DNA from: Melampsora larici-populina 98AG31
Lineage: Eukaryota; Basidiomycota; Pucciniomycetes; Pucciniales; Melampsoraceae
DNA length: 64,000 nucleotides
Assembly: GCF_000204055.1 (NCBI RefSeq)
Contig: NW_006768774.1
Location: forward strand, 574,612 to 638,611
Direction: 5' to 3'
Shown: piece by piece, positions 23,008-32,414 of the stretch
Numbering within the stretch: the first letter of the stretch is position 1
How the letters are laid out: each line of letters opens with the position of its first letter
Notes under the pieces: model-generated
Seen by the model: only the letters and a program-made list of their open reading frames with translations
The model's database searches: none
What the model was told of the DNA's origin: nothing
Program-made: the position numbers and the translations under genes

Positions 23008-24104
23008 CTTCGACATGTTGACCACATTAGACTGAATGTCATTGAAAATGGTGGTAGCTGCCCGTGCTGCCCACACACTTGATCAAAGAGACATTGAAAC
23101 ATTGGCCATTTGGAAGGCGGCTCGAAGTGGATGATCATCCATGCGTGCCCACAGTAATGTGTGTTGGAGAAGCCAGATTACCATCACCCCATTCAAAGTT
23201 TCAAGACAAAACTTTGTCTTTGGAAAAAAGGTGTCAAGTGTGGCATTTGGTTTTGAACTTTTAGCAGCTGCAGCAACATGTTTGGGGTAGGTTGGCGGCA
23301 GATCAAGAATCGTCTTTCCAGCCAATCAACACCCCAGACAAACTGGACATGATTCAGTCCCATCTCTATGTCCTTTGAGATTAGACAATCCAGCAGGCCC
23401 TTTTGCAAACACTCCAGTACACCATTTGCAGTGGTAGCCTCTCTTGATGCCCGTGTCTTCCTGGTGATAGATCATTTTCATTATGATTTACAAAGCAACG
23501 AGGAGATGATAAGTAAGTTTGAGAGCTTTCTTACCTTGCCTTTGACAAAATCTGGGTCTTCAAAGTAATTTTGAACACCTTCAATGTCCTCCTGATATTG
23601 GATGCAAATCCCCTTGAATCAAGTAGAATTCTTGGGTTGAGTGTCTACGTTGTCCTGGTCTACATCGATAACATTGGGAACTGGGATGTGCTGGGTAGAA
23701 AAAGAAATCAGAAAAGATACATCGTGATTTAATGATGCCACTGCACTAACTTTATTAGTCTGGCCTTGCTTTACTTGATCTTGCGAGTCCAACGGTCCAG
23801 ATTGCCTACGTCTTTTACCCTTATTCTTTCAAGTATCTGGGGTAGGTGATTGTTGAGATTCTGCGTCAATGTTGGATTTGCCTTGATTGTGAGAAGAAGA
23901 TGATGGTGATTTGTCCTTGTCTTGATTACGAGTTGATGAAAGAGGTGACGGCTGATTTTGAGAGAGTGACAAACAAGAATCTGGTGAAGTTGGAATCATA
24001 TTGGTGGATACAACGGTTGCACACGCTTGTGTGCTTTGACGTAATGGGGTAATAGCTGAAGCGGCTGGTGGGCAAAGAAGTAAAGTGGAAGGTACTGAAG
24101 ACAT
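23008..24104 (-). pseudogene. hAT-type transposase N-terminal relic with BED-like finger
   Basis: Exon 1 (24104-23535) starts with ATG and encodes a Ser/Pro/Gln-rich leader, then KNKGKRRRQSGPLDSQDQ and FEDPDFVKGK before GTAAGA. Exon 2 (23460-23008) begins EDTGIKRGYHCKWCTGVF and has a C-x2-C...H-x2-D/H group resembling a BED zinc finger (YHCKWC ... LSNLKGHRDG), then ESCPVC. It continues NATLDTFFPKTKFCLETLNG and MVIWLLQHTLLWARMDDHPL, the style of hAT transposase leaders in basidiomycetes. Four in-frame TGA codons (after PDT, NST, LGC and MSL) are each preceded by T, consistent with TCGA to TTGA. The catalytic RNase H-like core is missing. Family call is from motif style only. Confidence 0.6.
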
Positions 24105-24473
24105 GATAGAGATGATATCAGGCAGGATTAGGCAATGAAAATGGATGTTTGTTGACTATAAAGGTAGATAAAGAGTGAGAGATATTTGGTAAGATTTTGG
24201 TGTGACAATTATGGAAGTAAAGGAAAGGTAAACAAATGGCAAACAATCAAGAGGGGTGATGAAGGGCAGGAAGAGGGAAAATATGGAAACTAGTACTGAC
24301 CTTGTATGATCTAGCCCCTGGCTTGAATGTCAAATGTTTTGGGTACAATCGATTGGGAATTTGATACATCTTTGAGGGTTTGAGAGTGGTTGCTTTGAGC
24401 GTCAGTTGCCTAAAGAGGACAACAAACTCAAGGAGGTGAGGTGTTTACCAGCCCCAACGTCACAGTGCTCGGG
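24105..24473. other. No gene seen; upstream region of the hAT-type relic
   Basis: Presumed 5' flank of the minus-strand transposase relic. It includes GT/AT-rich sequence and the phrase GGGGTCCGG that opens the next short element. No promoter motif can be singled out with confidence. Confidence 0.25.
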
Positions 24474-24672
24474 GTCCGGTAGCCCTGTATAGTGCTACAT
24501 GTAGCGCTTCAGAGCGTTCCAGAGTGCTATATGTACGCGCGCTACGTTATAATGGCTCAATAAAGTTGGCCCAAAATTCTTTGTCAACAGATAGCGGCCG
24601 GGTATACAACTACAAATATAGCGCTTGGTGCTCCGCTAAGCGCTACATGGTGCTATTTATAATGGGCCGGAC
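24474..24672. mobile_element. Approx. 200-bp MITE-like inverted-repeat element
   Basis: The ends start GTCCGG on the left and CCGGAC on the right. About 50 bp inside each end are an imperfect inverted repeat: left TATAGTGCTACATGTAGCGC, right (reverse-complemented) AAATAGCACCATGTAGCGCT, with further matches down to GCTATAT. The interior repeats AGCGCT and TAGCGC motifs. No target duplication is clear, so the exact borders are uncertain. It lies just upstream of the inferred leader of the gene interrupted by the Helitron. Confidence 0.45.
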
Positions 24673-24993
24673 GGACGTTGATTGGATTCAGTTCCCTGAA
24701 CTGATCTTATGTAAATCTCTCTTCTTTGTCCCTTTTAAAACACTTTCACCCTTTTTTCTACCTATTTGATTCATCAAACATTCTTGAACATCATTCTCAC
24801 AAAAAAACGCTCTTGATTCTCAATCTCACTTCAAATCCCAAACCACTGATTCATTCTACAACAATTTCTCCCAAATTTTGACCATCTTGTAAATAATCAT
24901 CATCTAACCTTCTCTGAATTCACATTCAATTAGCACTTCAGATTATTCTGATCACTCAAATCTAAAAATTTTTGCAGTTTGTAAGATATCAAG
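24673..24993 (+). promoter_or_regulatory. Inferred promoter and 5' leader of the Helitron-interrupted gene
   Basis: A C/T-rich stretch with TTCATCAAACATTC-type sequence resembles a fungal 5' leader and ends at AAG|GTAAAT (donor at 24,994). The matching acceptor would be TTTACAG at 39,807-39,813, immediately before ATG at 39,814. If so, this is the leader exon of the gene at 39.8 kb. It is inferred from splice-site logic and from continuity of the tandem repeats on either side of the Helitron; no transcript evidence is available. Confidence 0.35.
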
Positions 24994-25100
24994 GTAAATT
25001 CTTATCTATCTTCATATTTATTCTTTATACAACCACCATCCTTAATTTCCTAGATTAGTAGCCATGCTTTCAGTATCCTACCCTAGAATCCTTCTACCTA

Positions 25101-25218
25101 CATTTTTTCCTTGAGTACTTCCATACGCTCAGGAAAACTTTCATAGGGGAATGTATTTCCAACCACCATCTTGATGGTGTTGAATTTTTTCCTTCAGTAC
25201 TTCTGTACGCTCAGGAAA
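25101..25218. repeat. Tandem quasi-palindromic repeat, left of Helitron
   Basis: Two copies of a roughly 85-bp unit built around TCCTT-N2-GTACTTCTGTAC-N3-CAGGAAA, where TTCCT/AGGAA and GTAC/GTAC make the core quasi-palindromic. Unit ends match the copies to the right of the Helitron at 39,563-39,710. The unit boundary after CAGGAAA is where the Helitron inserted. Confidence 0.7.
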
Positions 25219-25249
25219 TCAAACAACTAAAAGAAAGATGCATGGTTAC

Positions 25250-25461
25250 TGCATCGTTACGAAGCCCAGGAATGATTCCGATTCCGGGTGTGACATCTGA
25301 TCAGGAATGCGGGGTCTATCCCGCCGTGAAACTCTACACATGCTCAAATGCGTGCTGCATCGTTACAAAGCCAAGGAATTATTCCGATTCCGGGCGTGAC
25401 ATCTGACAAGGAATGCGGGTTTTATCGCACTGTGGACCTTGACATATGTCAAAATGCGAAA
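25250..25461 (+). repeat. Two tandem 106-bp repeats at the Helitron 5' end
   Basis: TGCATCGTTACGAAGCC (25250) recurs as TGCATCGTTACAAAGCC (25356) with a period of about 106 bp, each followed by ATTCCGATTCCGGG and GTGACATCTGA. Located some 30 bp inside the 5' terminus, where the transposase may bind. Confidence 0.7.
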
Positions 25462-26116
25462 CTCCAGGGCAATTTCTCCCTGTTGCGTCGCACTCTTCAG
25501 CCACCACATTCCGTAGCCTCTGTGAAATCCCCAATGTTGCGTAGTACTTCTCGCCTAATTACTTACCATTCCCCCGCGCGGTGTGGGACCCCCTTTCGCA
25601 AGACACGTCTTACGCACTTCAGCTGTGCATCGTGGTGTCCACAACCGTATGAGTGCCGGTATGGCTACGTTCTACTTCACAGCTACGGCCACTTTTCATT
25701 TTGTCAAGGGGCTTCTCCATCTCTTACGCACCTCAGCTCGGCCCTGTTAGGCTAATGACCACATGAGTCCCTTTATGCTGCGCGGAGAACTACCACGGTA
25801 TCAATGTCAGGGTCTCGACGGTGACAACGCCGCGCTGTCGAAGCTATTCCAGACGCTGAGCTCCCTGAACCTTCAACCCCCAAGGATGACGTCAACCTTG
25901 AATACAATTTGTGCTTACAGTCGCCTCGGTTGAAGAAATGATACATAAGAGACCCACAATGGAAAACGATATACTGCAAGGAGTGCTTCTTTTCTATTGC
26001 GTTATATCACATTCAACGCTTCTTACTCAGCAATACGTTTTTCAATTTCATCGGCGTACCGTGTCACGCTGTCCAACGCTATTTGTACACCGTTTCTTTC
26101 GACCAATATTTCACGA
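25462..26116. other. Helitron subterminal region, no clear gene
   Basis: A 135-codon plus-strand frame (25348-25755) crosses the tandem repeats and has no recognisable motif. The phrase TCTTACGCACYTCAGCT occurs twice (25,608 and 25,717), suggesting a second degenerate duplication. Probably promoter and leader sequence for gene A. Confidence 0.35.
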
Positions 26117-27246
26117 GTCGAGAACCGTCCCGTGTTGCATAGTGTGCGCATCAATTATACCGGAGAAGCTGGCAAACCAGTGAGTTAGGTTCCCTGTCTT
26201 CAGACAATATCAAATGCTATAGCGATTCTGACGGAATACAATAGGGAACCGTTGTCGGGCCGGCCAGCAAGGGTTTTTTATCTCACCTCGCCTTGATTTT
26301 GACATCTGGAATGAATGGCTCACAACCGTTTGCGAATCCGCTGTACTTAACTTCCTATGGCCCTGCGATCGATTCGTTGAGTGAAGGATCTCTGTATAGC
26401 ATGACGTGTAAGATGATTGGCTCCAATGACCATAATCACAACCACTTCCACTTCAAAAATTCCAACCGCATCAATTTTGGAACCACCGAAGCTTTAGGCA
26501 ACAATGTACCAGAGGACTTGATTGATAAGATTACTATGATTGCAATGGGAGTTATTGTTGCAATTGATACCGTGAAAGATCCATTGTACAAAGGGAAGAC
26601 GACGGTTATCGCGACGTTGAAACATACGGATTATGACCCATTTGTAAGTCAAGGCTCTTGATGCGAAACATTGATGCGCTATTGACTTTGTCTCCAGACC
26701 CGCATGAATGTTTCGTGGATGACGCAACACCACATACCTCCGATCCGTAATATGGAACGCGCACAGGTCCTCTGTGTTATCGGCCGCGAGGTGCAATTCA
26801 CAGGTCTCATCCGAGATTACGATGTCGACAAGTTTATGTGGGCATGTGAAGTATGTGCTTCTATATTTCCTTGGAGAACATAGCTGACGATGTGTAATCA
26901 GGTGAATGCCATCAGTGTCACTAGCGGTCACTCGGCCAATTCCAAGACGTCCCCGAAGGCACCCGGCAAACCAGGCAACGGCAGAACGCCCTCGACGATG
27001 TAAGTCGTTTCCCATGCATTGAGCCACTACTCGGAATTGACGTGAGTTACATGCAGGCGACCCAAAGTCACTGCCGGCCTGCAAAGCAGAACGCTGTTAT
27101 TGAAATCAGACACCGACGTCTCAGCCTCTGTGTCAGGTGAAGGGAGCGGTAGTGCTGCAGAGACAGAGGCGAGTCTAACAATGGAGGTTGCTGCCGAAGC
27201 AGTGAAGGCTCCGACTGGGCCGAACAAACGAGCGAGACGGGAATAG
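26117..27246 (+). CDS. Helitron OB-fold-like gene A (spliced)
   Basis: Exons: first exon ending 26179 (start codon unresolved; no ATG in the expected 63-nt window, so it may be longer or damaged), 26245-26643 (399 nt), 26698-26850 (153 nt), 26902-26999 and 27057-27246. All junctions are GT-AG and in phase. Exon 2 includes EGSLYSMTCKMIGSN and KITMIAMGVIVAID and ends LKHTDYDP. The 153-nt exon has VSWMTQHH...IGREVQFTGLIRDYD...FMWACE, a beta-strand pattern typical of an OB fold. The acidic, Ser-rich tail ends PNKRARRE, a likely nuclear localisation signal. By position within a Helitron it probably binds single-stranded DNA during rolling-circle transposition (inferred; RPA-like proteins are known in other Helitrons). 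Confidence 0.65.
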
Positions 27247-28561
27247 ACGCACTTCGACCGATCCACAAGACGACTGTCACCACCGATTGCTACACCTTTT
27301 GCGTTGCTGTCTTTCTTTGAGTGACGTTCGAACTTTCTGGATTTGGAAGAGATCGTGTTATCTCTTTCGGAGTAACTCTCCAAACGGCCCCCTTTATGCA
27401 ATATGCAACTCCATTTGGTTGATTCTCATTTGTTCACATATCTTTTACTCCCCAAACCTCAAAAACATTTAAAAAGCCCGATTTAAAGTCTCAAAAAAGT
27501 GCTCCTGTATTGCCACTATTTTCTTGATCTTTTGTTTTTTGTACGCTCTGCTATGTGTGTGACAATTCAACTTTATACATTCATTAGCCCCCTACCTTTG
27601 AGACTTGATAGTTGAGAGGTTTATGTCTATGTAGACGCTGATCACAGATGAGGTATAAGAGATGGCAACGTGCATTGTTGATAGACATGTTCGGCAGAAA
27701 AGCAAGTACCGCGCCATTATCACTAGACAAAACAAAGATGCCATGAGGACATTTTGGTAAAATAGAATCAAAGGTGGGATGCCTAATTGATTTCGCAATT
27801 ATATTTGTGTTGACGTCGGCTTCATGTGTCTTTGTGCCAAGTGCCTGCTCAATTTCGCGACCCGCATTTTATGGAGGCTGCTCTTGAGCTGAGAGGACTT
27901 GAGGGTGTCAGTAGCGTGATATTCCAGGCATATCAACAGCACATGCCGTACTGGCTATTCATCGAAGAATGGATTCCCAGTTAGAACTACAAGTCGGCGC
28001 AATAGCTATTCTCGAAACATACCGCTCGATGCCGTCCAATCTGATGAATTGCCCAACTAAACTCCATATGCTCCGCTGTGGTAAACTTTAGGCAGCACGG
28101 TGGCGAGTTTCTGCGACTGACCATTACGCATTGGTAGTTATCTGCTGAAGCTATATTCTGTGCCTGGACGCAGCGTCAGACTTGGCACATTATGCAACAT
28201 CTTCTGCGGTAGAGCGATTGCATTGCAACAGATGCTGTAGACGTACAGTTTGCCGGAGCAATGATAATGTTCTAATACCGCTGAAAGAATCATAATGCCT
28301 ACTACAACAGGTGGGGAAAAAGAATGTAGAGTACAAACAACAACGGTCAAAGCAAACACGGCACAAGATACAGAAATCGGTTCAGATGTGAGGGGGACAA
28401 CACGACGATACGTGGGGTTTCATTGCGAATTTAATGATACTAAAGCATCTGCGACGATCTCCCGACATAGCGCAGAGCAAAGACTGTGCGGATTACAATA
28501 GCTACGGAATGAAATTCGCCAAGCTTCAAAGCTTTCCCGCCTTCCGTATACAGAAGGTCTC
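27247..28561. other. Helitron internal spacer with a possible gene fragment
   Basis: Mostly 3' flanks of convergent genes A and D. A short coding-like segment on the plus strand (about 27,839-27,982) reads PAQFRDPHFMEAALELRGLE then VIFQAYQQHMPYWLFIEEW before TAG. It looks protein-like, but I cannot join it to other exons. An AT-rich block at 27,460-27,600 contrasts with the CpG-rich surroundings. Confidence 0.3.
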
Positions 28562-29346
28562 TTATTTCGGGCCATCGCAATCTACGATGGAGTAATCTGT
28601 AACCTGCAGGAACACGACGTCAATGCCAATACATCAGCGAGGGCGCGTAGTAACATACCGTGACAATGAAGCGCCGCGTTTCCTCATCTCTCCCGACCAA
28701 ATTACCGTGCATCCACATTGTCAATCCAGGAATAAACGTCTTCCATTCATAGGGCAGTGGGGTTTGGTGTTCAAAGTGATAATCGATAGCAAAATCCGAC
28801 GTTTGCTGGCGCTGCGGATGTTGGAGATGAGAAGAACGTCGTGAGCTACGCCAAAGGCAACAGACAGGAGTTTAACGTACTACCGGGTCCCGGTATTCAT
28901 GTGTAGCGGTGATAATCATATTCCACGGCAGAAAAGCATCGTCACGTGCAACAAAGAGTACTGAAGCCGAACGGCAGATTCCATTGACCGTAGCTCTACC
29001 AGCCAGGATGACATACGTCTCTCTAAAGACGCCGATATCGACTTGCGAAGAGGAGCAATGTTGCACGAACGCGGCGTCTGTCTCTATGTCATGTCCAAAG
29101 CGTCCATTGAGACTGTACGAATGGGAACATTTGAGCGCATCTTTTGGTGAAACGTAGCCAAGGGCCGTAATGGGGTGCGGAACAGTGTGACCGTCAGAAT
29201 CGGTAATCATCAGCTCGGCAGCAGTTCGATGCCAACGGAGGAATCCCTGTGTTACTGCTATAGCCTAGAGTGGAGGTCAGCCTATGCAGAAAAATGATGA
29301 GTTTTCGACGTACATTCTCAGTGACGGGCAGTGTCGCCGACATCAT
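28562..29346 (-). CDS. Helitron OB-fold-like gene D (spliced, 202 aa)
   Basis: Minus-strand gene with exons 29346-29314 (MMSATLPVTEN), 29264-28884 (381 nt), 28811-28659 (153 nt) and 28603-28562, all with GT-AG introns in phase 0. Exon 2 ends with the family signature IITATHEYRDP, preceded by TYVILAGRATVNG. The 153-nt exon reads RQQTSDFAIDYHFEHQTPLP, then FIPGLTMWMHGNLVGRDEET and RRFIVT, the same hydrophobic pattern as genes A-C. The last exon is short (VTDYSIVDCDGPK). A TATAAAC-like box and CAAT-like motif lie just upstream (about 29,390-29,405 on the minus strand). Divergent from gene B. Predicted single-strand DNA-binding helper; the function is inferred from fold pattern and context. Confidence 0.6.
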
Positions 29347-30158
29347 TAAAGGGTATGACGTCATCTTAAGGCAACCAATGTATCACGTTATAAACAATTG
29401 GGGTAATGAAAAGAAGTGAGCTGGATCAGTTTTCAAAGCAAGGCACGCTGATATTCAGAACCAGAGATACTACCTTTATAATCTCACACGGTGACTGCGG
29501 TGTATGACTCCGCAGTGTGAGGCGGACGAACACTTCTCACCCTGTTGCGGATCCAGCTGAAACACAATCCTAGGGCGGTGGTCTCGATCATGTTGCTAAC
29601 GCTGAGGCAGCGCGGTGGCATTGTCGGGGTCCCTATGGACCATTGAATATTCAAGACGCTGCCAAGTTATCAACAAGACACTAGACCAAACGAATGTTGT
29701 CTAGGTTGCGGCGACGGCAGTTGAACCCTGTAGGGAGCTATTATGCATGATATCAGCGCGGAGCAAATGATACGGAGTGATCTTTTCAAATGCCCTGAGG
29801 GTTCAACGTGGGTCCATGTAATACAACACCCTAATTTGGAGATGACGCCGAAGGATCAATTAAGCCAGTGAAACGTGATGTCAAGGAACTTTTGCTCAAT
29901 GGCCACGCCGTCCCAACTTCGCGCTTCGACGTACCCCTAGAGATCCACAGGTTCAATAAACCATTGGCACTCTCGATGGTATAAATAGTGCCAAAGCAAT
30001 ATGCCAATCCTGGAATGACAGAGACGCATTGCATCGCTTCACATTGTTACGTCCAGTCTTTTTACCATTCTCATTTTTCACACACCTGCTATCCTTTGTG
30101 CGTTTTGACTATACTCTGTCTCTTCCACATCTCGCGATATAAGTGATATTTCTCTACC
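29347..30158. other. Intergenic region between divergent genes D and B
   Basis: About 810 bp shared by the divergent promoters of gene D (-) and gene B (+). No ORF with motifs. Gene B's ATG context is TACCATGG. A pyrimidine-rich stretch precedes gene B (30,050-30,130). Confidence 0.4.
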
Positions 30159-31281
30159 ATGGCGTCTGCGATCGTAATCCATCCTATCCAAGCGCAATTC
30201 ACCGGGCGTATAGGAAATGAGGTGAATCCATTCAGCATCCAATGAGGCTGTTTTGCTGATCGTCTTTCGCCGATTTCAGATTCGCAACCTCCGGCAAAAC
30301 GACAGCGGCTTCACAACATTCAGCGCAAAGATATCCATACCTGGCGCGACAAAGAATGCTGCAGCGATCGTTGACGTGGAATTGACGACACTATTGAAAT
30401 ATAACATTGACATGAATGTGGGTGATCTTTACACGATCAGTTGTAAATTCATTGCCTCCAATACGCCACGCAACGATACTCTGCACTTCTGCAAAGACAG
30501 TTGCGTCAAGTTGCTCAGCGCAGAAGAAAGCGGATCGACTTTCGACAACAATGCAATGGGCAGAATCAGTATGGTAGCCTTAGGTACCGTCGTTGCGAAA
30601 GAAATTCTACCAAACCCAGAAAACGAGTCTGAGGTCTCGGTCGTGCTGACAGTGAAAGCGGTGGATATTGATCCAGTCGTTAGTCATTTCTTCCCCATAC
30701 ACATAGCATTGAGAACTTACACTGTGCCACGATCAGAGTCGAAGCCCGGTCACATGGATCAGTAGGCATTATGTTGGAACGGTCTCCGGCACGACGACAC
30801 TCGACCAAGATTGCGCAATCGGAACCGAAGTTGAATTAGCTGGGATGGTCATAGGCTATGACCCAGCCACCTTCACGTGGATATTGAAGGTACATAAAAT
30901 ATTTTAAACTGCCATATTTTGCAGCGTTTCTGACATCATTCAATATAGGCGTACTCAATGACGGTATTCGGCGCCACCATTCCCACTGGGGTCCCTGCAT
31001 GGAAACAAACGGCGACAGAGACCGCCACGTTAGTATTGCTGTCATCAAAGCAAATCGAGAAGATGATAGGAATTTCTGCACTGACCAAAGTTCTGAATGA
31101 CAGCGTTGACCGGTTCCAAAAGTTCAATGGATCTGCGCGCCGTCGTTGCCAGCCTCGCTGCTGTCGTCATATGAATGCGCGCCAGAGCAAAATTCGCAAC
31201 AGATTTGCCGCATGGATGGCTTGCAATCGAATGAAACTGACGTCAGGTAAAGCCGTGGTACGAAGAAGCTCCATGATCTGA
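30159..31281 (+). CDS. Helitron OB-fold-like gene B (spliced, about 315 aa)
   Basis: Exons 30159-30221 (63 nt, begins MASAIVIHPIQAQFTGRIGN), 30280-30678 (399 nt), 30737-30889 (153 nt) and 30949-31281. Exon 2 and exon 3 are exactly as long as in gene A. Exon 2 has GDLYTISCKFIASN (compare GSLYSMTCKMIGSN in A) and RISMVALGTVVAKE, ending VKAVDIDP. Exon 3 reads VTWISRHYVGTVSGT, IGTEVELAGMVIGYD and FTWILK. The final exon is basic (ARRRCQPRCCRHMNARQSK). The second intron starts GTTAGT, a weaker but valid donor. Paralog of A, C and D; presumed OB-fold protein acting with RepHel. Confidence 0.65.
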
Positions 31282-32414
31282 AGCATCGGGGTTGGAGAAT
31301 CCACGGAAGTTGATGTGAACTGGGTGTGGATCGTTGTGTATGACCTCACTGTATACATGTTTCCCTTTGTAGCAGTCGATCTGAATTTCGTGTATCCAGC
31401 GAGACATTGAAGAACTGTTTGCGCGGAGGTTACTCTGTTTTGTTGTACATCTTGGCATTGCACTCTGTAACTTGCGCCCGCTGACCGCAATCCACACTAT
31501 CCGGTTTTGTAGTCAGCCTTGCTCATTCGCGCCTCGCAGCATTGAACATTTGTTCGTGTCACATTGCGACTATGAGATTAGCACATGATTCGCGTCTCGC
31601 AGCATTCAACATACGTCGGTGTCACATTGGGAAAATCAGTACATAACCGGACAGTATGTTGACGCCAGTTCTGTGACACCTCATGCGAATAGATCATTGG
31701 AAGGCACAAAATTGTCAATATCGATGGGTTAGGATAGTGGAACTACCGACATTGATGAGAAGCATAAAAGGGGTCTCGGTAACGTACATGCTTGGTCTCG
31801 CCCCTAGCGTACTGCCATAGAATAAAGCTCCAACAGCTGAATCATGATACTGAGACTCACTTCCTATCGTGATTGATGTTTAAGCTGCGACTCAATAACA
31901 TCGGTGTGATACCACTGTTCGAGATGCGCGTCGCCGTAGCGAGGCGCGGCTCCATGCTGCCACGGTCGATGGAGTCGTCGACAGAAGATTACGACGGAAT
32001 GAGAGGATTGCACAATGGGGAGCGGTCATTGTCAAGGGTTCAGAATGGTTGCGGCAGCGAGCAATGCACCCACAGTCCTCAATGTCACCGAAACGAGCAT
32101 GAACTCGCAATAAGGGCTTTGGCTTCCGCACTCGCAGCAGAAGGCTCAGTGCTTCACAATGTCGCAACTGTCCTCTACTCTCCAGTTTGGTTACGAAACT
32201 AGAATGGGTCCTGCCGAATTCGTGTTGGGAAGACCCTGCCATTTTGAGAATACCAGCTTAAGCTTCCGCGTCATTAGGTGAGTGTTCCGTATGATATAAG
32301 AATGATACGATTATCAGTAACATTGGATAGTCTTCATCGATGATTTTGGACCCATTTTTACGAGCATCTGTGGAATCAAATCAGAAAAAGCTGCGACTTC
32401 ACACGGGATAAGTT
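31282..32414. other. Helitron spacer upstream of RepHel
   Basis: No confident gene. Open frames exist on both strands (for example 31892-32242, -, and 31873-32202, +) but have no motifs. CGCCTCGCAGCATT followed by CACATTG repeats in two neighbouring copies (31,532 and 31,591), a short tandem duplication. This region probably holds the RepHel promoter and possibly an unrecognised first exon of RepHel. Confidence 0.35.

Noticed and set aside
25348..25755. 135-codon ORF at the Helitron 5' end as a gene
   Set aside because: It runs through the tandem duplication, lacks motifs and has no plausible splice joint to gene A.
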